This document shows, in pieces, positions 8,674 through 18,528 of a DNA stretch of 64,000 bases; positions within the stretch are counted from its first letter, which is position 1; each line of letters starts with the position of its first letter. A program made the translations under genes and the position numbers. The notes under the pieces were generated by a model, which did no database searches, was not told where the DNA came from, and saw only the letters and a list, made by a program, of their open reading frames with translations. Source of the DNA: an uncultured Lachnospira sp. (lineage in GTDB: Bacteria; Bacillota; Clostridia; Lachnospirales; Lachnospiraceae); the NCBI GenBank assembly GCA_934343805.1, contig CAKRIN010000006.1, forward strand, positions 1-64,000, given 5' to 3'.

Positions 8674-9315
8674 TTAGCCTAAGATTTTAACTATTGCATC
8701 AAACACATTATCCATTGGCTGTGTACCATCAACTTCCTTAAGTACACCCTTTCCTGAATAGTATTCGATCAATGGCTGTGTCTGCTCATGATATACTGAA
8801 AGTCTGTTCTTTACTGTCTCTGGCTTATCGTCATCTCTTAAGATAAGCTTCTCGCCACATGCATCGCATATTCCTTCAACCTTTGTTGGATTGAACTGGA
8901 TATGGTATGTTGCCCCACAACCTACGCATGCACGTCTTCCAGACATTCTGTTTATTATATTCTCATCAGGAACTTCGACATTGATTGCATAATCAACAGA
9001 CTCTCCGTTAGCACTAAGAGCCTTATCAAGTGCCTCAGCCTGAGGAATTGTTCTTGGGAATCCATCAAGTACATATCCGTTAGCACAATCTGCTTCCTTG
9101 AATCTGTCCATAATAAGATCTACTACTAATTCATCAGGTACGAGCTCTCCCTTATCCATATATGTCTTTGCTTTCTGTCCAAGCTCTGTATTGTTCTTAA
9201 TATTAGCTCTGAAAATATCTCCTGTAGAGATATGTGGTATAGCATATTTTGCAGCTATCTTTTTTGCCTGAGTACCTTTACCTGCTCCTGGAGCACCTAA
9301 CATAATGATCTTCAT
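8674..9315 (-). CDS. adk: Adenylate kinase (zinc-type lid)
   Basis: Catalyses ATP + AMP = 2 ADP. The P-loop is GAPGAGKGT (residues 7-15), followed by the AMP-binding region [10 protein letters not shown] and [12 protein letters not shown]. The lid holds four cysteines, Cys130, 133, 150 and 153, the zinc-binding form common in Gram-positives. I choose the ATG at 9313-9315 (213 aa), because GGAG lies upstream and [10 protein letters not shown] is the typical N terminus; the frame could extend five codons. map, usually the next gene, is absent. Confidence 0.96.
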   Translation of the reverse strand: MKIIMLGAPGAGKGTQAKKIAAKYAIPHISTGDIFRANIKNNTELGQKAKTYMDKGELVPDELVVDLIMDRFKEADCANGYVLDGFPRTIPQAEALDKALSANGESVDYAINVEVPDENIINRMSGRRACVGCGATYHIQFNPTKVEGICDACGEKLILRDDDKPETVKNRLSVYHEQTQPLIEYYSGKGVLKEVDGTQPMDNVFDAIVKILG

Positions 9316-9372
9316 AATATTTTTCTCCATTCCAAAATCATATATATCCGTAATAAATCATAATACACAAAG

Positions 9373-9401
9373 GACTTACCTGGCATTATACCAGGCAAGT
9401 C
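9373..9401 (-). terminator. Stem-loop between secY and adk
   Basis: On the minus strand, GACTTGCCTGG and CCAGGTAAGTC form an 11-bp stem (one G-U pair) around a TATAATG loop. The following CTTTGTGTATT is a poor T-run, so this may be a partial terminator, a processing site or an mRNA stabiliser that lowers adk relative to secY. Confidence 0.55.
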
Positions 9402-9436
9402 AATATTTTATACTAATATCATCCGTGCTATAAGAA

Positions 9437-10756
9437 TTATTCACTAAGGAATCCCTTATAATAACGATTGCACATCTGTGATTCTATCTGCTTTAATGTC
9501 TCAAGTACAACACCAACAATAATGATGATTGATGTTCCACCAAATGAAACAGAAGCATTGAAGAATCCTGTACACATTATCGGAATGAGGGCAATTATCA
9601 AAAGTCCCACTGCTCCGATAAATACGATATAATTAAGTATTTTGTTAAGATAATCGCTTGTAGATTTACCAGGTGTTATTCCTGGAATAACTCCACCCGC
9701 TCTCTTCAAGTTATCAGCAACCTCAATAGGATTGAATGTTATTGATGTATAGAAGTATGCAAATATTATAAGCAGTACTATGTATACTAACAAACCAATC
9801 GAATACTTAGGTGCTTCAACTCTGCACCAGTATGATGAGCTGAGATATCTGGTCCATTCATAAGATTTTCCAAACAACTGTGCTATTATAACTGGGAACT
9901 GCATAAGTGATGATGCAAAGATAATTGGCATAACACCTGCAGTATTAACCTTTAATGGAATGTTTGTTGACTGTCCGCCAACAGTTCTTCTTCCACTAAC
10001 CTTCTGAGAATACTGAACCGGAATTCTTCTCTCTCCATCCTGAAGGAAGCAGACAAGAACGACCATAACAATAAGGATTGCTAATATTATTGCTGCTGCT
10101 AAAACACCTTTTGCAGGAGTCTTTGGTGCAACAAATGTGCTATACAATGTAGCGAAATCACCAGGCATACCTGATATGATGTTAATCAATAAGACTACTG
10201 ATATACCATTTCCAACACCTTTTTCTGTGATTCTCTCACCAAGCCACATTAATACTGCTGAACCAGCTGTAAGAGCAGCTACAACTACAATTATACATAC
10301 AACATAATGCAATGTGCTGAACTGTGCTGAATCTTTGATAAGACCAGATCTGCCAAATCCAACTGCCATAGCAATACTTTCTATTAAAGAAAGTCCAATT
10401 GTTACATATCTTGTAATTGATGCAATCTTCTTTCTACCATCCTCGCCCTCTTTCTGCATTTCCTCTAACTTAGGAATTGCAATTGTGAGAAGCTGCATAA
10501 TGATTGAAGATGTGATATATGGTGTTATGCTCAGTGCAAAGAGGGACATTCTTTCGAATGAACCTCCTGTAAAAGCACTGAGATAACTTAAATCACCAGT
10601 ATTAATTCCACTAAGTAAGCTACTAAAATAATCGGTGTCTACACCAGGGATAGGAAGTAAACTTCCAACTCTGACAACAACAAGAATTAATAATGTATAT
10701 ATTATCTTTTTTCTTATATCTTTGTTCTTAAAAGCGCCTACAAGTGTTTTAAACAT
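9437..10756 (-). CDS. secY: Protein translocase subunit SecY
   Basis: Channel-forming subunit of the Sec translocon (with SecE at 47309-47512). The 439 aa protein begins with a short cytoplasmic segment, then a first membrane helix (YTLLILVVVRVGSLLPIPGVD) and about ten helices in all. ERITEKGVGNGISVVLL and GRRTVGGQSTNIPLKVNTAGVMP are typical cytoplasmic-loop motifs. It starts 1 bp after the rplO stop, with GAGGTGATCTAAT upstream, so the two are tightly coupled. A stem-loop separates it from adk. Confidence 0.97.
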   Translation of the reverse strand: MFKTLVGAFKNKDIRKKIIYTLLILVVVRVGSLLPIPGVDTDYFSSLLSGINTGDLSYLSAFTGGSFERMSLFALSITPYITSSIIMQLLTIAIPKLEEMQKEGEDGRKKIASITRYVTIGLSLIESIAMAVGFGRSGLIKDSAQFSTLHYVVCIIVVVAALTAGSAVLMWLGERITEKGVGNGISVVLLINIISGMPGDFATLYSTFVAPKTPAKGVLAAAIILAILIVMVVLVCFLQDGERRIPVQYSQKVSGRRTVGGQSTNIPLKVNTAGVMPIIFASSLMQFPVIIAQLFGKSYEWTRYLSSSYWCRVEAPKYSIGLLVYIVLLIIFAYFYTSITFNPIEVADNLKRAGGVIPGITPGKSTSDYLNKILNYIVFIGAVGLLIIALIPIMCTGFFNASVSFGGTSIIIIVGVVLETLKQIESQMCNRYYKGFLSE

Positions 10757-10757
10757 A

Positions 10758-11201
10758 TTAGATCACCTCGCAGGTTCCGCCGAGAGCCTCGATCTTCTCC
10801 TTAGCTGCAGCACTGAATGCATTAGCCTTTACAGTAAGCTTCTTTGTAAGCTCACCATTTGCAAGAATCTTAATTCCATCCTTAGGATCCTTAACGATTC
10901 CTGACTCGATTAATGTATCTACAGTAACCTCTGCTCCGTTATCAAAACGATCTAATACATTAACATTAATAGCAACGAATTCCTTGCGGTTTCTATTAGT
11001 GAATCCTCTCTTTGGAATTCTTCTATATAATGGCATCTGGCCACCTTCAAAACCTGGTCTTGGTGCTCCTGAACGAGCCTTCTGTCCTTTATGGCCCTTA
11101 CCAGCTGTCTTACCGTTACCAGAACCATGTCCACGACCTCTTCTGAAATTATCGCTTAATACTGAACCTTCTGCAGGTCTCAAATTAGATAAATCCATCA
11201 T
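10758..11201 (-). CDS. rplO: 50S ribosomal protein L15
   Basis: Late-assembly large-subunit protein. The 147 aa sequence shows the N-terminal glycine- and basic-rich [20 protein letters not shown] and the [17 protein letters not shown] motif. Two adjacent ATG codons (11199-11201 and 11196-11198) follow AAGGAGGTGCA; either could be used, a one-residue difference. Position between rpmD and secY is standard for the spc operon. Confidence 0.97.
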   Translation of the reverse strand: MMDLSNLRPAEGSVLSDNFRRGRGHGSGNGKTAGKGHKGQKARSGAPRPGFEGGQMPLYRRIPKRGFTNRNRKEFVAINVNVLDRFDNGAEVTVDTLIESGIVKDPKDGIKILANGELTKKLTVKANAFSAAAKEKIEALGGTCEVI

Positions 11202-11219
11202 TGCACCTCCTTATCTAAA

Positions 11220-11402
11220 TTAGATTTCTTCTACCTTTAACATATAACCAATCTGCTGAATCTGTCCTCTTGTAGCAGCATTATCTGGAAGTTCAACTGT
11301 CTTATGCATCTTTGTAAGACCCATAGCTTCAACAGTTTTTCTATGCTTAGGAACAGCGCCGATTGGAGACTTAACTAAAGTTATTCTTAACTTCTCAGCC
11401 AT
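11220..11402 (-). CDS. rpmD: 50S ribosomal protein L30
   Basis: Small large-subunit protein, 60 aa from the ATG at 11400-11402 that follows GGAGGTTAAA. The frame stays open 11 codons further upstream but without a ribosome binding site, and 60 aa with MAEKLRITLVKSPIG is the family norm. The conserved VEAMGLTKMHKTVELPDN segment is present. It lies between rpsE and rplO. Confidence 0.96.
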   Translation of the reverse strand: MAEKLRITLVKSPIGAVPKHRKTVEAMGLTKMHKTVELPDNAATRGQIQQIGYMLKVEEI

Positions 11403-11442
11403 TTTAACCTCCATCTCCTGCTTTGCAGGAATCACAATTTAA

Positions 11443-11952
11443 TTAACCAAGGATCTCGCTAACTGACTTTCCACGAAGTCTTGCAACTTCTTCTGGAGTC
11501 TTCATAGACTTAAGTCCTTCGATTGTTGCTAATACAACGTTCTGCTTGTTGTTTGATCCAAGTGACTTTGTACGGATATTCTTGATACCTGCAAGCTCAA
11601 GGATTGAACGAGCTGGACCACCAGCGATAATACCAGTACCTTCTGGAGCTCTCTTTAATAATACTGTAGCTCCTCCGAACTTTCCAAGAAAATCATGTGG
11701 AACTGATCCGTTCTCATCGATTGGAACTTCTACTAAATGTTTGATAGCATCTTCTTTTCCCTTGCGGATAGCTTCTGGAATTTCAGCTGCCTTACCAACA
11801 CCTGCACCTACGTGTCCGTTGCCGTCACCAACAACTACTAATGCTGCAAAACGCATGTTACGTCCGCCCTTTACAACCTTTGTTACACGCTTGATTGATA
11901 CTACATTATCATTTAATTCTAACTGACTAGCATCAATTATTGTACGTTTCAT
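11443..11952 (-). CDS. rpsE: 30S ribosomal protein S5
   Basis: Decoding-fidelity protein of the 30S. The 169 aa form starts at the ATG at 11950-11952 with GAAGGGAG upstream. An upstream in-frame ATG at 11994 would overlap rplR and lacks a binding site. It has the S5 N-terminal double-stranded RNA-binding domain ([20 protein letters not shown]), [19 protein letters not shown] and the C-terminal [19 protein letters not shown]. The loop residues at spectinomycin-resistance positions look ordinary. Confidence 0.96.
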   Translation of the reverse strand: MKRTIIDASQLELNDNVVSIKRVTKVVKGGRNMRFAALVVVGDGNGHVGAGVGKAAEIPEAIRKGKEDAIKHLVEVPIDENGSVPHDFLGKFGGATVLLKRAPEGTGIIAGGPARSILELAGIKNIRTKSLGSNNKQNVVLATIEGLKSMKTPEEVARLRGKSVSEILG

Positions 11953-11971
11953 ACTGTAATCTCCCTTCCGC

Positions 11972-12340
11972 TTAGAATTCAAGGCCAGCTTCACGAGCTG
12001 CCTCTGCTAATGCCTTAATTTTACCTGCATAAATGAAACCGCCTCTGTCATAAACAACAGTCTTGATTCCCTTTTCTAATGCTCTCTTTGCTACGACTGT
12101 ACCAACAGCAGCTGCTGCTTCAACATTATTTGTCTTCTCAAGCTCTGCCTTAACATCCTTATCAAGAGTTGATGCTGATACAAGTGTCTTTCCAACTGTG
12201 TCGTCAATAATCTGAGCATACATATGATTATTGCTTCTGAACACAGCTAAACGTGGTCTTTCTGCAGTACCACTGAAACGATTACGTAATCTTCTATGCT
12301 TCTGTTCACGAACTACTGTTCTTGATTTCTTACTAACCAT
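11972..12340 (-). CDS. rplR: 50S ribosomal protein L18
   Basis: 5S rRNA-binding protein. The 122 aa sequence has [37 protein letters not shown] motifs spanning residues 14-46 and the C-terminal [20 protein letters not shown]. The ATG follows AAAGGAGAAAACATA. It sits between rplF (17 bp) and rpsE (19 bp), the usual spc order. Confidence 0.96.
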   Translation of the reverse strand: MVSKKSRTVVREQKHRRLRNRFSGTAERPRLAVFRSNNHMYAQIIDDTVGKTLVSASTLDKDVKAELEKTNNVEAAAAVGTVVAKRALEKGIKTVVYDRGGFIYAGKIKALAEAAREAGLEF

Positions 12341-12357
12341 TATGTTTTCTCCTTTAA

Positions 12358-12900
12358 TTATTTCTTACCAGTCTTACCAACTTTACGTCTGATAACTTCA
12401 TCAGCATACTTGATACCCTTGCCCTTATATGGCTCTGGAGCTCTCTTTGCTCTGATTTCAGCTGCGTACTGGCCAACTGCTTCTTTACTGATACCTTTAA
12501 CAATGATGATGTTAGTTCCATCAAGAACTGTTTCAATTCCTTCTGGATCTTCCATTTCAACTGGATGAGAGTAGCCTAATGAAAGAACTAACTTCTTACC
12601 CTGCTTCTGTGCTCTATAACCAACACCGTTAACTTCAAGCTTCTTCTCATAGCCTTCTGTAACACCAATAATCATGTTATGAATAAGTGTTCTTGTAAGT
12701 CCATGTAATGACTTCATCTTCTTTAAGTCATTTGGTCTTGAAACAACGATTTCAGAACCTTCCTGCTTAATGTCCATCTCTGCTGGTAAAACTCTCTCAA
12801 GAGTTCCCTTTGGACCCTTTACAGTCACTTTATTATTTTCTGCGATCTCAACAGTAACTCCTGCTGGGACAGCGATAGGCATTCTTCCTATACGTGACAT
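12358..12900 (-). CDS. rplF: 50S ribosomal protein L6
   Basis: Binds 23S rRNA near the sarcin-ricin loop. Two L6 domains are visible, with the signature [19 protein letters not shown] near the end. The start is set at the ATG at 12898-12900 (180 aa, [15 protein letters not shown]), 8 nt after GGAGG; a GTG three codons earlier would overlap the binding site. The 96-bp gap before it (after rpsH) holds a possible long hairpin, described in the findings. Confidence 0.96.
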   Translation of the reverse strand: MSRIGRMPIAVPAGVTVEIAENNKVTVKGPKGTLERVLPAEMDIKQEGSEIVVSRPNDLKKMKSLHGLTRTLIHNMIIGVTEGYEKKLEVNGVGYRAQKQGKKLVLSLGYSHPVEMEDPEGIETVLDGTNIIIVKGISKEAVGQYAAEIRAKRAPEPYKGKGIKYADEVIRRKVGKTGKK

Positions 12901-12996
12901 GCCGTGCACCTCCTAATTATAATGAGGGAAACATTCATATACGCTGAACTGCGATGGGATAGGATTCCCGTTTCCCCGTGTGTAAGTGTTCATTAA

Positions 12997-13392
12997 TTAC
13001 CAAACGAAGCAAAGAACTTCTCCACCAACGCCGAGCTTTCTAGCTTCCTTGTCAGTGATAACGCCCTTATTTGTAGATATAATAGCTACACCAAGACCGC
13101 CAAGAACTTTTGGAAGTTCTTCTTTGTTTGCATATACTCTAAGACCTGGCTTAGAGATTCTCTGAAGACCAGAAATGATCTTCTCATTCTTAGAAGCACC
13201 GTACTTTAATGTAATACGGATATCGTTGAACTTTCCGTTCTCAACGAGCTCATAAGACTTAATATAACCTTCGTCTAAAAGAATCTTAGCGATTGCAAGC
13301 TTCATCTTAGATGATGGAACATCAACTGTGTCGTGCTTTGCTGTATTTGCATTACGAATTCTTGTAAGCATATCTGCAATTGGATCTGTCAT
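12997..13392 (-). CDS. rpsH: 30S ribosomal protein S8
   Basis: Primary 16S rRNA helix-21 binder; in E. coli it also represses the spc operon. The 131 aa protein has [14 protein letters not shown] at the start and the terminal motif [21 protein letters not shown]. The ATG at 13390-13392 follows TAAGGAGGAAAATTTCA. It lies between rpsZ and rplF. Confidence 0.97.
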   Translation of the reverse strand: MTDPIADMLTRIRNANTAKHDTVDVPSSKMKLAIAKILLDEGYIKSYELVENGKFNDIRITLKYGASKNEKIISGLQRISKPGLRVYANKEELPKVLGGLGVAIISTNKGVITDKEARKLGVGGEVLCFVW

Positions 13393-13450
13393 TGAAATTT
13401 TCCTCCTTATTTTAACTGGTTTCCTGTTACCAGGACTACGTTAATTGATT

Positions 13451-13636
13451 TTACCAAGATGCTTTCTTAACTCCAGGGATCTGTCCCTTGTAAGCTAATT
13501 CACGGAAGCAAATTCTGCAGATTCCGTATTTTCTTAAAACAGAATGTGGACGACCACATATTGTACAACGTGTATACGCTCTTGTAGAGAACTTAGGTGC
13601 TCTCTGCTGCTTAACCTTCATAGAAGTCTTAGCCAT
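13451..13636 (-). CDS. rpsZ: 30S ribosomal protein S14, zinc-binding type Z
   Basis: Small 30S head protein of 61 aa, the short S14 form. Two CxxC pairs (Cys24, Cys27, Cys40, Cys43) bind zinc, marking the C+ paralogue rather than the longer zinc-free S14. The sequence ends [11 protein letters not shown] as typical. The ATG follows AAGGAGGGAAATTCA. It lies between rplE and rpsH. Confidence 0.96.
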   Translation of the reverse strand: MAKTSMKVKQQRAPKFSTRAYTRCTICGRPHSVLRKYGICRICFRELAYKGQIPGVKKASW

Positions 13637-13653
13637 TGAATTTCCCTCCTTAA

Positions 13654-14193
13654 TTATTTCTTAAATGGCATGTTGAATAATCTTAATAACTCACGAGCTT
13701 CCTCATCAGTCTTAGCTGTAGTTGTAATGATTACATCCATACCTCTAACCTTATCAATCTTGTCATATTCAATTTCTGGGAAGATAATCTGCTCTTTGAT
13801 ACCTAAAGCATAGTTACCTCTTCCATCGAATGAATCAGCGCTAACGCCACGGAAGTCACGTACACGTGGTAATGCAAGGTTTACTAATCTATCAAGGAAC
13901 TCATACATCTTCTCTCCTCTTAATGTAACCTTACAACCAATTGCCTGACCCTCTCTTAACTTGAAGTTAGCAATTGAATTCTTAGCTCTTGTAAGAACTG
14001 CCTTCTGACCAGCAATTGTCTCCATTTCCTTAACAGCTGTGTCAAGAAGCTTTGAATTTTCCTTAGCTTCGCCAACGCCCATGTTAATTACGATCTTGTC
14101 GATCTTTGGAACCATCATTGGATTCTTGTAACCGAATTTCTCAGTCATCTTCTTAGTAATTTCATTATCGTATAATTCTCTAAGTCTACTCAA
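13654..14193 (-). CDS. rplE: 50S ribosomal protein L5 (TTG start)
   Basis: 5S rRNA-binding protein of the central protuberance. The 179 aa sequence has [40 protein letters not shown] and the ending [20 protein letters not shown]. The start codon at 14191-14193 is TTG, preceded by GAAGGAGGCAATAATT; no in-frame ATG lies near, and [12 protein letters not shown] matches the family N terminus. A TTG start may lower its translation relative to neighbours. Confidence 0.96.
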   Translation of the reverse strand: MSRLRELYDNEITKKMTEKFGYKNPMMVPKIDKIVINMGVGEAKENSKLLDTAVKEMETIAGQKAVLTRAKNSIANFKLREGQAIGCKVTLRGEKMYEFLDRLVNLALPRVRDFRGVSADSFDGRGNYALGIKEQIIFPEIEYDKIDKVRGMDVIITTTAKTDEEARELLRLFNMPFKK

Positions 14194-14214
14194 AATTATT
14201 GCCTCCTTCCTTTA

Positions 14215-14526
14215 TTAATCGATAACTTCGCCAGTTGCCTTAGCAACACGAACTTTCTTACCGTCTTTGAAGTCATAACCAATCTTTGTTTCTTTGCCCT
14301 TTAATGAATAGGCAATATTAGAAATATCGATTGGTGCTTCCTGGTGGAGAATTCCACCCTGCTGATTAGCTGCGCTTGGCTTAGCATGCTTTGTAACCAT
14401 GTTAACACCCTCAACTAATGCTGTATGATTCTTAGCATTTACAGACAATACCTTGCCCTCTTTGCCCTTGTCTTTTCCTGCGATAACCTTAACAGTATCA
14501 CCCTTTTTAATTCTAACAGCTGACAT
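14215..14526 (-). CDS. rplX: 50S ribosomal protein L24
   Basis: Assembly initiator of the 50S. The 103 aa protein begins with a KOW motif ([20 protein letters not shown]) and has [17 protein letters not shown] later. The ATG follows AGGAGGTACCACA. It sits 12 bp after rplN and 21 bp before rplE. Confidence 0.97.
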   Translation of the reverse strand: MSAVRIKKGDTVKVIAGKDKGKEGKVLSVNAKNHTALVEGVNMVTKHAKPSAANQQGGILHQEAPIDISNIAYSLKGKETKIGYDFKDGKKVRVAKATGEVID

Positions 14527-14537
14527 TGTGGTACCTC

Positions 14538-14906
14538 CTATAATACTTCTGGAGCAAGAGATACAATCTTCATGAACTTCTTATCTCTTAACTCTCTGGC
14601 TACTGGCCCAAAGATACGAGTTCCCTTAGGAGTCTGATCATCTTTAATTATAACAGCAGCATTTTCATCAAATTTAATATATGAACCGTCTTTACGACGT
14701 GCGCCCTTTACTGTACGTACGACAACGGCCTTAACAACGTCACCCTTTTTAACAACGCCGCCTGGTGTTGCTTCTTTAACAGTAGCGACAATTACATCAC
14801 CGATATTTGCATATCTTCTTGTAGATCCGCCCATAACTCTGATACAAAGAATTTCTTTAGCACCAGTATTATCAGCAACCTTAAGTCTGGTTTCCTGTTG
14901 TACCAT
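14538..14906 (-). CDS. rplN: 50S ribosomal protein L14
   Basis: Large-subunit protein that takes part in the intersubunit bridge. The 122 aa sequence begins [19 protein letters not shown] and contains [26 protein letters not shown] and [10 protein letters not shown]. All are canonical. The ATG follows AAAGGAGTAGTATT. It lies between rpsQ and rplX. Confidence 0.97.
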   Translation of the reverse strand: MVQQETRLKVADNTGAKEILCIRVMGGSTRRYANIGDVIVATVKEATPGGVVKKGDVVKAVVVRTVKGARRKDGSYIKFDENAAVIIKDDQTPKGTRIFGPVARELRDKKFMKIVSLAPEVL

Positions 14907-14945
14907 AATACTACTCCTTTCAGTAATATCACAAATAAATTCTTA

Positions 14946-15203
14946 TTATTTTGCTCTACTGATAATCTCAACTAATCTCCATCTCTTATCCTTAGATAAA
15001 GGTCTAGTCTCCATTACCTTAACAACATCTCCGATTAAACATTCATTGTTCTCATCGTGTGCCTTTAACTTGTAAGTTCTTTTAACGATCTTATTGTAAA
15101 GTGGATGCTTAACGTTGTCCTGTACTGCAACAACGATTGTCTTATCCATCTTATTGCTTATAACCTTACCTGTACGAGTTTTTCTTAAATTTCTCTCTTC
15201 CAC
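14946..15203 (-). CDS. rpsQ: 30S ribosomal protein S17 (GTG start)
   Basis: Single OB-fold protein that binds the 5' domain of 16S rRNA. The 85 aa sequence starts at a GTG (15201-15203) after AAAGGAGAATAACT and shows [19 protein letters not shown], then [17 protein letters not shown] and [14 protein letters not shown]. Standard position between rpmC and rplN. Confidence 0.97.
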   Translation of the reverse strand: MEERNLRKTRTGKVISNKMDKTIVVAVQDNVKHPLYNKIVKRTYKLKAHDENNECLIGDVVKVMETRPLSKDKRWRLVEIISRAK

Positions 15204-15246
15204 AGTTATTCTCCTTTCTTAGGATATCTAAGTCTACATGCTTTAA

Positions 15247-15447
15247 TTAAGCATTTTTCTGTGCAATTACAGTCTGGATTCTAGCGATGTTCTTACGAAC
15301 TTCCTTAATTCTGCTTGTGTTGTCCAGCTGATTTGTTGCGTTCTGGAATCTTAAATTGAAAAGTTCCTTCTTAGCAGCTACTAATTCTTCATTTAACTCT
15401 GCAGCTGATTTTGCCTTTAAATCTTCTACATATTTATTAATTTTCAC
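15247..15447 (-). CDS. rpmC: 50S ribosomal protein L29 (GTG start)
   Basis: Small two-helix protein at the polypeptide exit. I place the start at the GTG at 15445-15447 (66 aa, [18 protein letters not shown]), with GGCGGTG upstream; another GTG three codons earlier is also possible. [18 protein letters not shown] is the family signature. The gene overlaps the end of rplP by 11 bp, so the two are probably translated together. Confidence 0.95.
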   Translation of the reverse strand: MKINKYVEDLKAKSAAELNEELVAAKKELFNLRFQNATNQLDNTSRIKEVRKNIARIQTVIAQKNA

Positions 15448-15874
15448 TGTTATCACCGCCTTCTAAGTCTGCACGTGAAACAATCTTGCACTTGCAAGGA
15501 AGCTTATGTGTTGCGAGACGTAAAGCTTCTCTTGCTGTTTCTTCAGCAACGCCTGAAATCTCGAACATTACACGTCCAGGTTTAACTACTGCTACCCAGC
15601 ACTCCAAGTTACCTTTACCTTTACCCATACGAACACCGATAGGCTTACCTGTTACCGGCTTATCTGGGAAAATCTTTATAAATACTTTACCACCACGTTT
15701 AATATATCTTGTCATAGCGACACGGGCAGCTTCTATCTGATTTGATTTGATCCAACAAGGTTCTGTTGCAACAATACCGAATTCACCATTAGTGATCTTA
15801 TTGCCTCTTGTAGCCTTACCAGCCATAGAACCACGGAACTGTCTACGATGTTTAACTCTCTTAGGTAGTAACAT
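15437..15874 (-). CDS. rplP: 50S ribosomal protein L16
   Basis: Binds 23S rRNA near the peptidyl transferase centre. The 145 aa protein has [39 protein letters not shown] and [20 protein letters not shown]. Its ATG overlaps the rpsC stop by one base (TAATG), with AGGAAGGGAG inside the end of rpsC, indicating coupling. The downstream end overlaps rpmC. Confidence 0.97.
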   Translation of the reverse strand: MLLPKRVKHRRQFRGSMAGKATRGNKITNGEFGIVATEPCWIKSNQIEAARVAMTRYIKRGGKVFIKIFPDKPVTGKPIGVRMGKGKGNLECWVAVVKPGRVMFEISGVAEETAREALRLATHKLPCKCKIVSRADLEGGDNSEN

Positions 15875-16551
15875 TACTTATCGCTCCCTTCCTTTTCTAC
15901 GTTAGCGTTGGCATTATTCTTAGTAGGAAGAACCTCTCCTTCGTAGATCCAAACCTTAACACCAACCTTGCCATAAGTTGTATCTGCTTCTGCAAATCCA
16001 TAGTCGATATCTGCACGAAGTGTCTGAAGAGGAATTGTACCCTCGCTATAGAACTCTGTACGAGCCATATCAGCTCCACCGAGACGTCCTGAGCAAGATG
16101 TCTTGATACCCTTAGCTCCCTGCTTCATTGTTCTGCCCATGCAAGACTTCATAGCTCTTCTGAAAGAGATACGATTTTCTAACTGCTGAGCGATGTTTTC
16201 TGCAACAAGCTGAGCATCCTTATCAGGTCTCTTAACTTCCTTGATATCAATGCTTAACTTCTTAGCAGATGTTAACTTCTCTACCTGCTTCTTTAAGTTC
16301 TCTATTTCAGCACCACCCTTACCAATTACGATACCAGGCTTAGCTGTATGAATAACGATCTTTAATCTGTCTGAAGCTCTCTCTGTTTCAATCTTTGAAA
16401 TTCCTGCAACATATAACTTATTCTTGAGGAATTTTCTAATGTTATAATCTTCTACAAGGTTATCAGCGAAATCATCTTCTGCATACCACTTTGCATCCCA
16501 GTCTTTGATTACGCCGACTCTTAAACCATGAGGATTAACTTTCTGTCCCAT
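15874..16551 (-). CDS. rpsC: 30S ribosomal protein S3
   Basis: Head protein at the mRNA entry tunnel. The 225 aa sequence has [20 protein letters not shown], the KH-domain motif [18 protein letters not shown] and [20 protein letters not shown]. The ATG follows AAAGGAGTCTTT. It lies between rplV and rplP, overlapping the latter by one base. Confidence 0.97.
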   Translation of the reverse strand: MGQKVNPHGLRVGVIKDWDAKWYAEDDFADNLVEDYNIRKFLKNKLYVAGISKIETERASDRLKIVIHTAKPGIVIGKGGAEIENLKKQVEKLTSAKKLSIDIKEVKRPDKDAQLVAENIAQQLENRISFRRAMKSCMGRTMKQGAKGIKTSCSGRLGGADMARTEFYSEGTIPLQTLRADIDYGFAEADTTYGKVGVKVWIYEGEVLPTKNNANANVEKEGSDK

Positions 16552-16581
16552 AAAGACTCCTTTCTATCTCTTAGAAAATAA

Positions 16582-16968
16582 TTATCTTTCATTTAAAACA
16601 ACAGTGATGTGGCTCATTCTCTTCTCGATTCTGTAAGCTCTACCCTGTGCTCTTGGATGTACTCTCTTCATTGTTGGTCCCTTGTTAGCGTAGCACTCTT
16701 CTACGTATAACTTACTTGGGTCCATTCCGTTATTATTCTCAGCATTAGCTGCTGCTGACTTTAATAACTTTTCTATAATAGATGATGCATATCTTGGATT
16801 GTACATAACAATTGCAAGTGCTTCATCAAGGCTCTTGCCTCTGATAGCATCTAATACGAAACAAGCCTTCTGAACAGATACTCTAGCGTAAGATAACTTT
16901 GCGCTTGGTCTTGTATCCTTAACAGCGTTTCTTTCACGTTTAATCTGGGATCTATGTCCGTTAGCCAT
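16582..16968 (-). CDS. rplV: 50S ribosomal protein L22
   Basis: Lines the exit tunnel through its long beta hairpin. The 128 aa protein has ARVSVQKACFVLDAIRGKS and the hairpin-end motif PRAQGRAYRIEKRMSHITVV. No extension or deletion of the hairpin, the usual macrolide-resistance site, is evident. The ATG follows AAAGGAGGTTTAATCC. Confidence 0.96.
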   Translation of the reverse strand: MANGHRSQIKRERNAVKDTRPSAKLSYARVSVQKACFVLDAIRGKSLDEALAIVMYNPRYASSIIEKLLKSAAANAENNNGMDPSKLYVEECYANKGPTMKRVHPRAQGRAYRIEKRMSHITVVLNER

Positions 16969-16996
16969 GGATTAAACCTCCTTTCAAAAATTCAAA

Positions 16997-17272
16997 TTAT
17001 CTACTCTTCTTTTCGTCTTTGCCGTGTCCTCTGTAAGTTCTTGTTGCAACGAACTCACCGAGCTTATGACCAACCATATCCTCTGTAACATATACAGGCA
17101 CATGCTTTCTACCATCATGAACAGCGATTGTATGACCTACAAACTGAGGATAAATTGTTGAACGACGAGACCAAGTCTTAATAACCTGTTTGTCGTTTGC
17201 AGCATTTAAAGCATCAACTTTCTTAAGTAAGCTCTCGTCTGCAAATGCTCCCTTTTTAAGTGATCGAGCCAT
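16997..17272 (-). CDS. rpsS: 30S ribosomal protein S19
   Basis: 30S head protein that pairs with S13. The 91 aa sequence has [40 protein letters not shown] and [19 protein letters not shown]. The ATG follows AAGGAGGTTTCAACCT. It lies between rplB (56 bp) and rplV (28 bp). Confidence 0.97.
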   Translation of the reverse strand: MARSLKKGAFADESLLKKVDALNAANDKQVIKTWSRRSTIYPQFVGHTIAVHDGRKHVPVYVTEDMVGHKLGEFVATRTYRGHGKDEKKSR

Positions 17273-17328
17273 AGGTTGAAACCTCCTTATAATCTTCGTG
17301 AATAATAATAGTTACGATTGCAGGCTAA

Positions 17329-18171
17329 TTACTTGATAGCCTTTCCGTTTCTTCTTCTTACGATAAGCTTGTTTGAAGCCTTCTTAGCCTTACGAGTCTT
17401 AAGACCCATAGCTGGCTTGCCCCAAGGTGTCATTGGACTTGGACGACCAACTGGTGCTCTACCTTCACCACCACCATGTGGATGGTCATTAGGGTTCATA
17501 ACAGAACCACGAACTGTAGGTCTGATACCCATGTGTCTCTTACGTCCAGCCTTACCAAGATTAATAAGGTTGTGATCTCCATTACCTACAACACCGATTG
17601 TTGCGCGGCAGATAATTGGAACCATTCTCATCTCGCCTGATGGTAATCTAAGTGTTGCATACTTGCCTTCCTTAGCCATAAGCTGAGCTGAGTTTCCAGC
17701 AGAACGAACAAGCTGTCCACCCTTGCCTGGATATAATTCAATGTTGTGTACCTGAGTACCAACTGGAATCTCTGAAAGTGGTAAGCAGTTACCTACTCTT
17801 ACTTCTGCACCAGCACCATTCTGTACTGTCATGCCATCTGTTAATCCCTGAGGAGCAAGGATGTATGCCTTCTCGCCATCTGCGTAGCAGATAAGAGCGA
17901 TGTTAGCTGTTCTGTTTGGATCGTACTCAATTCCGATAACCTGTGCTGGAACGCCTTCCTTGTTTCTCTTGAAATCAATCATTCTATACTTCTGTCTGTT
18001 TCCACCACCATGGTGTCTTACAGTAATCTTACCCTGGTTGTTACGACCAGCATTCTTGCTCTTCTTAGCAAGTAATGACTTCTCTGGAGTACTCTTTGTA
18101 ATCTCTGAGAAATCAGATCCAGTCATATTTCTTCTGGAAGGTGTATATGGGTTATAAGTCTTAATTCCCAT
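17329..18171 (-). CDS. rplB: 50S ribosomal protein L2
   Basis: Essential for peptidyl transferase centre assembly and subunit joining. The 280 aa protein shows [37 protein letters not shown] and the catalytic-centre motif [16 protein letters not shown] with the conserved His. The ATG follows CGAAAGGAGAGAAATA. Length and sequence are normal. Confidence 0.97.
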   Translation of the reverse strand: MGIKTYNPYTPSRRNMTGSDFSEITKSTPEKSLLAKKSKNAGRNNQGKITVRHHGGGNRQKYRMIDFKRNKEGVPAQVIGIEYDPNRTANIALICYADGEKAYILAPQGLTDGMTVQNGAGAEVRVGNCLPLSEIPVGTQVHNIELYPGKGGQLVRSAGNSAQLMAKEGKYATLRLPSGEMRMVPIICRATIGVVGNGDHNLINLGKAGRKRHMGIRPTVRGSVMNPNDHPHGGGEGRAPVGRPSPMTPWGKPAMGLKTRKAKKASNKLIVRRRNGKAIK

Positions 18172-18228
18172 TATTTCTCTCCTTTCGAGTCTGTGTAATA
18201 TTGTTTTCTACACTTTAAAAGCTACTAA

Positions 18229-18528
18229 TTAGAGACCTTCAAAGATTTCTATCTCTTTGCTGTCAGCTGTTAACTGTACAATTGCCTTCTTAGTCTTAGA
18301 AGTTGTACCAACTGCTCTGCCTCTTCTCTTCTTCTTGCCATCAAGATTCATTGTGTTAACTGAAGCAACCTTTGTTCCTTCAAACATCTTCTCAACAGCA
18401 TCCTTAATCATTGTCTTATTAGCATCTGTATGAACTAAGAATGTATACTTCTTATCTGCCATATCAGCCATAGACTTCTCTGTGATTACAGGCTTGAGGA
18501 TTACATCATAATACTGTACGTTTGCCAT
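18229..18528 (-). CDS. rplW: 50S ribosomal protein L23
   Basis: Exit-tunnel rim protein and docking site for trigger factor and SRP. The 99 aa sequence has [20 protein letters not shown] and [20 protein letters not shown]. Its ATG overlaps the rplD stop by one base (TAATG), with GAGGAGGTG inside the end of rplD, so translation is coupled. Confidence 0.96.
   Translation of the reverse strand: MANVQYYDVILKPVITEKSMADMADKKYTFLVHTDANKTMIKDAVEKMFEGTKVASVNTMNLDGKKKRRGRAVGTTSKTKKAIVQLTADSKEIEIFEGL

Noticed and set aside
10635..11223. Open frames on the plus strand opposite secY and rplO.
   Set aside because: They are antisense to strongly conserved genes, lack ribosome binding sites and encode no recognisable domain.
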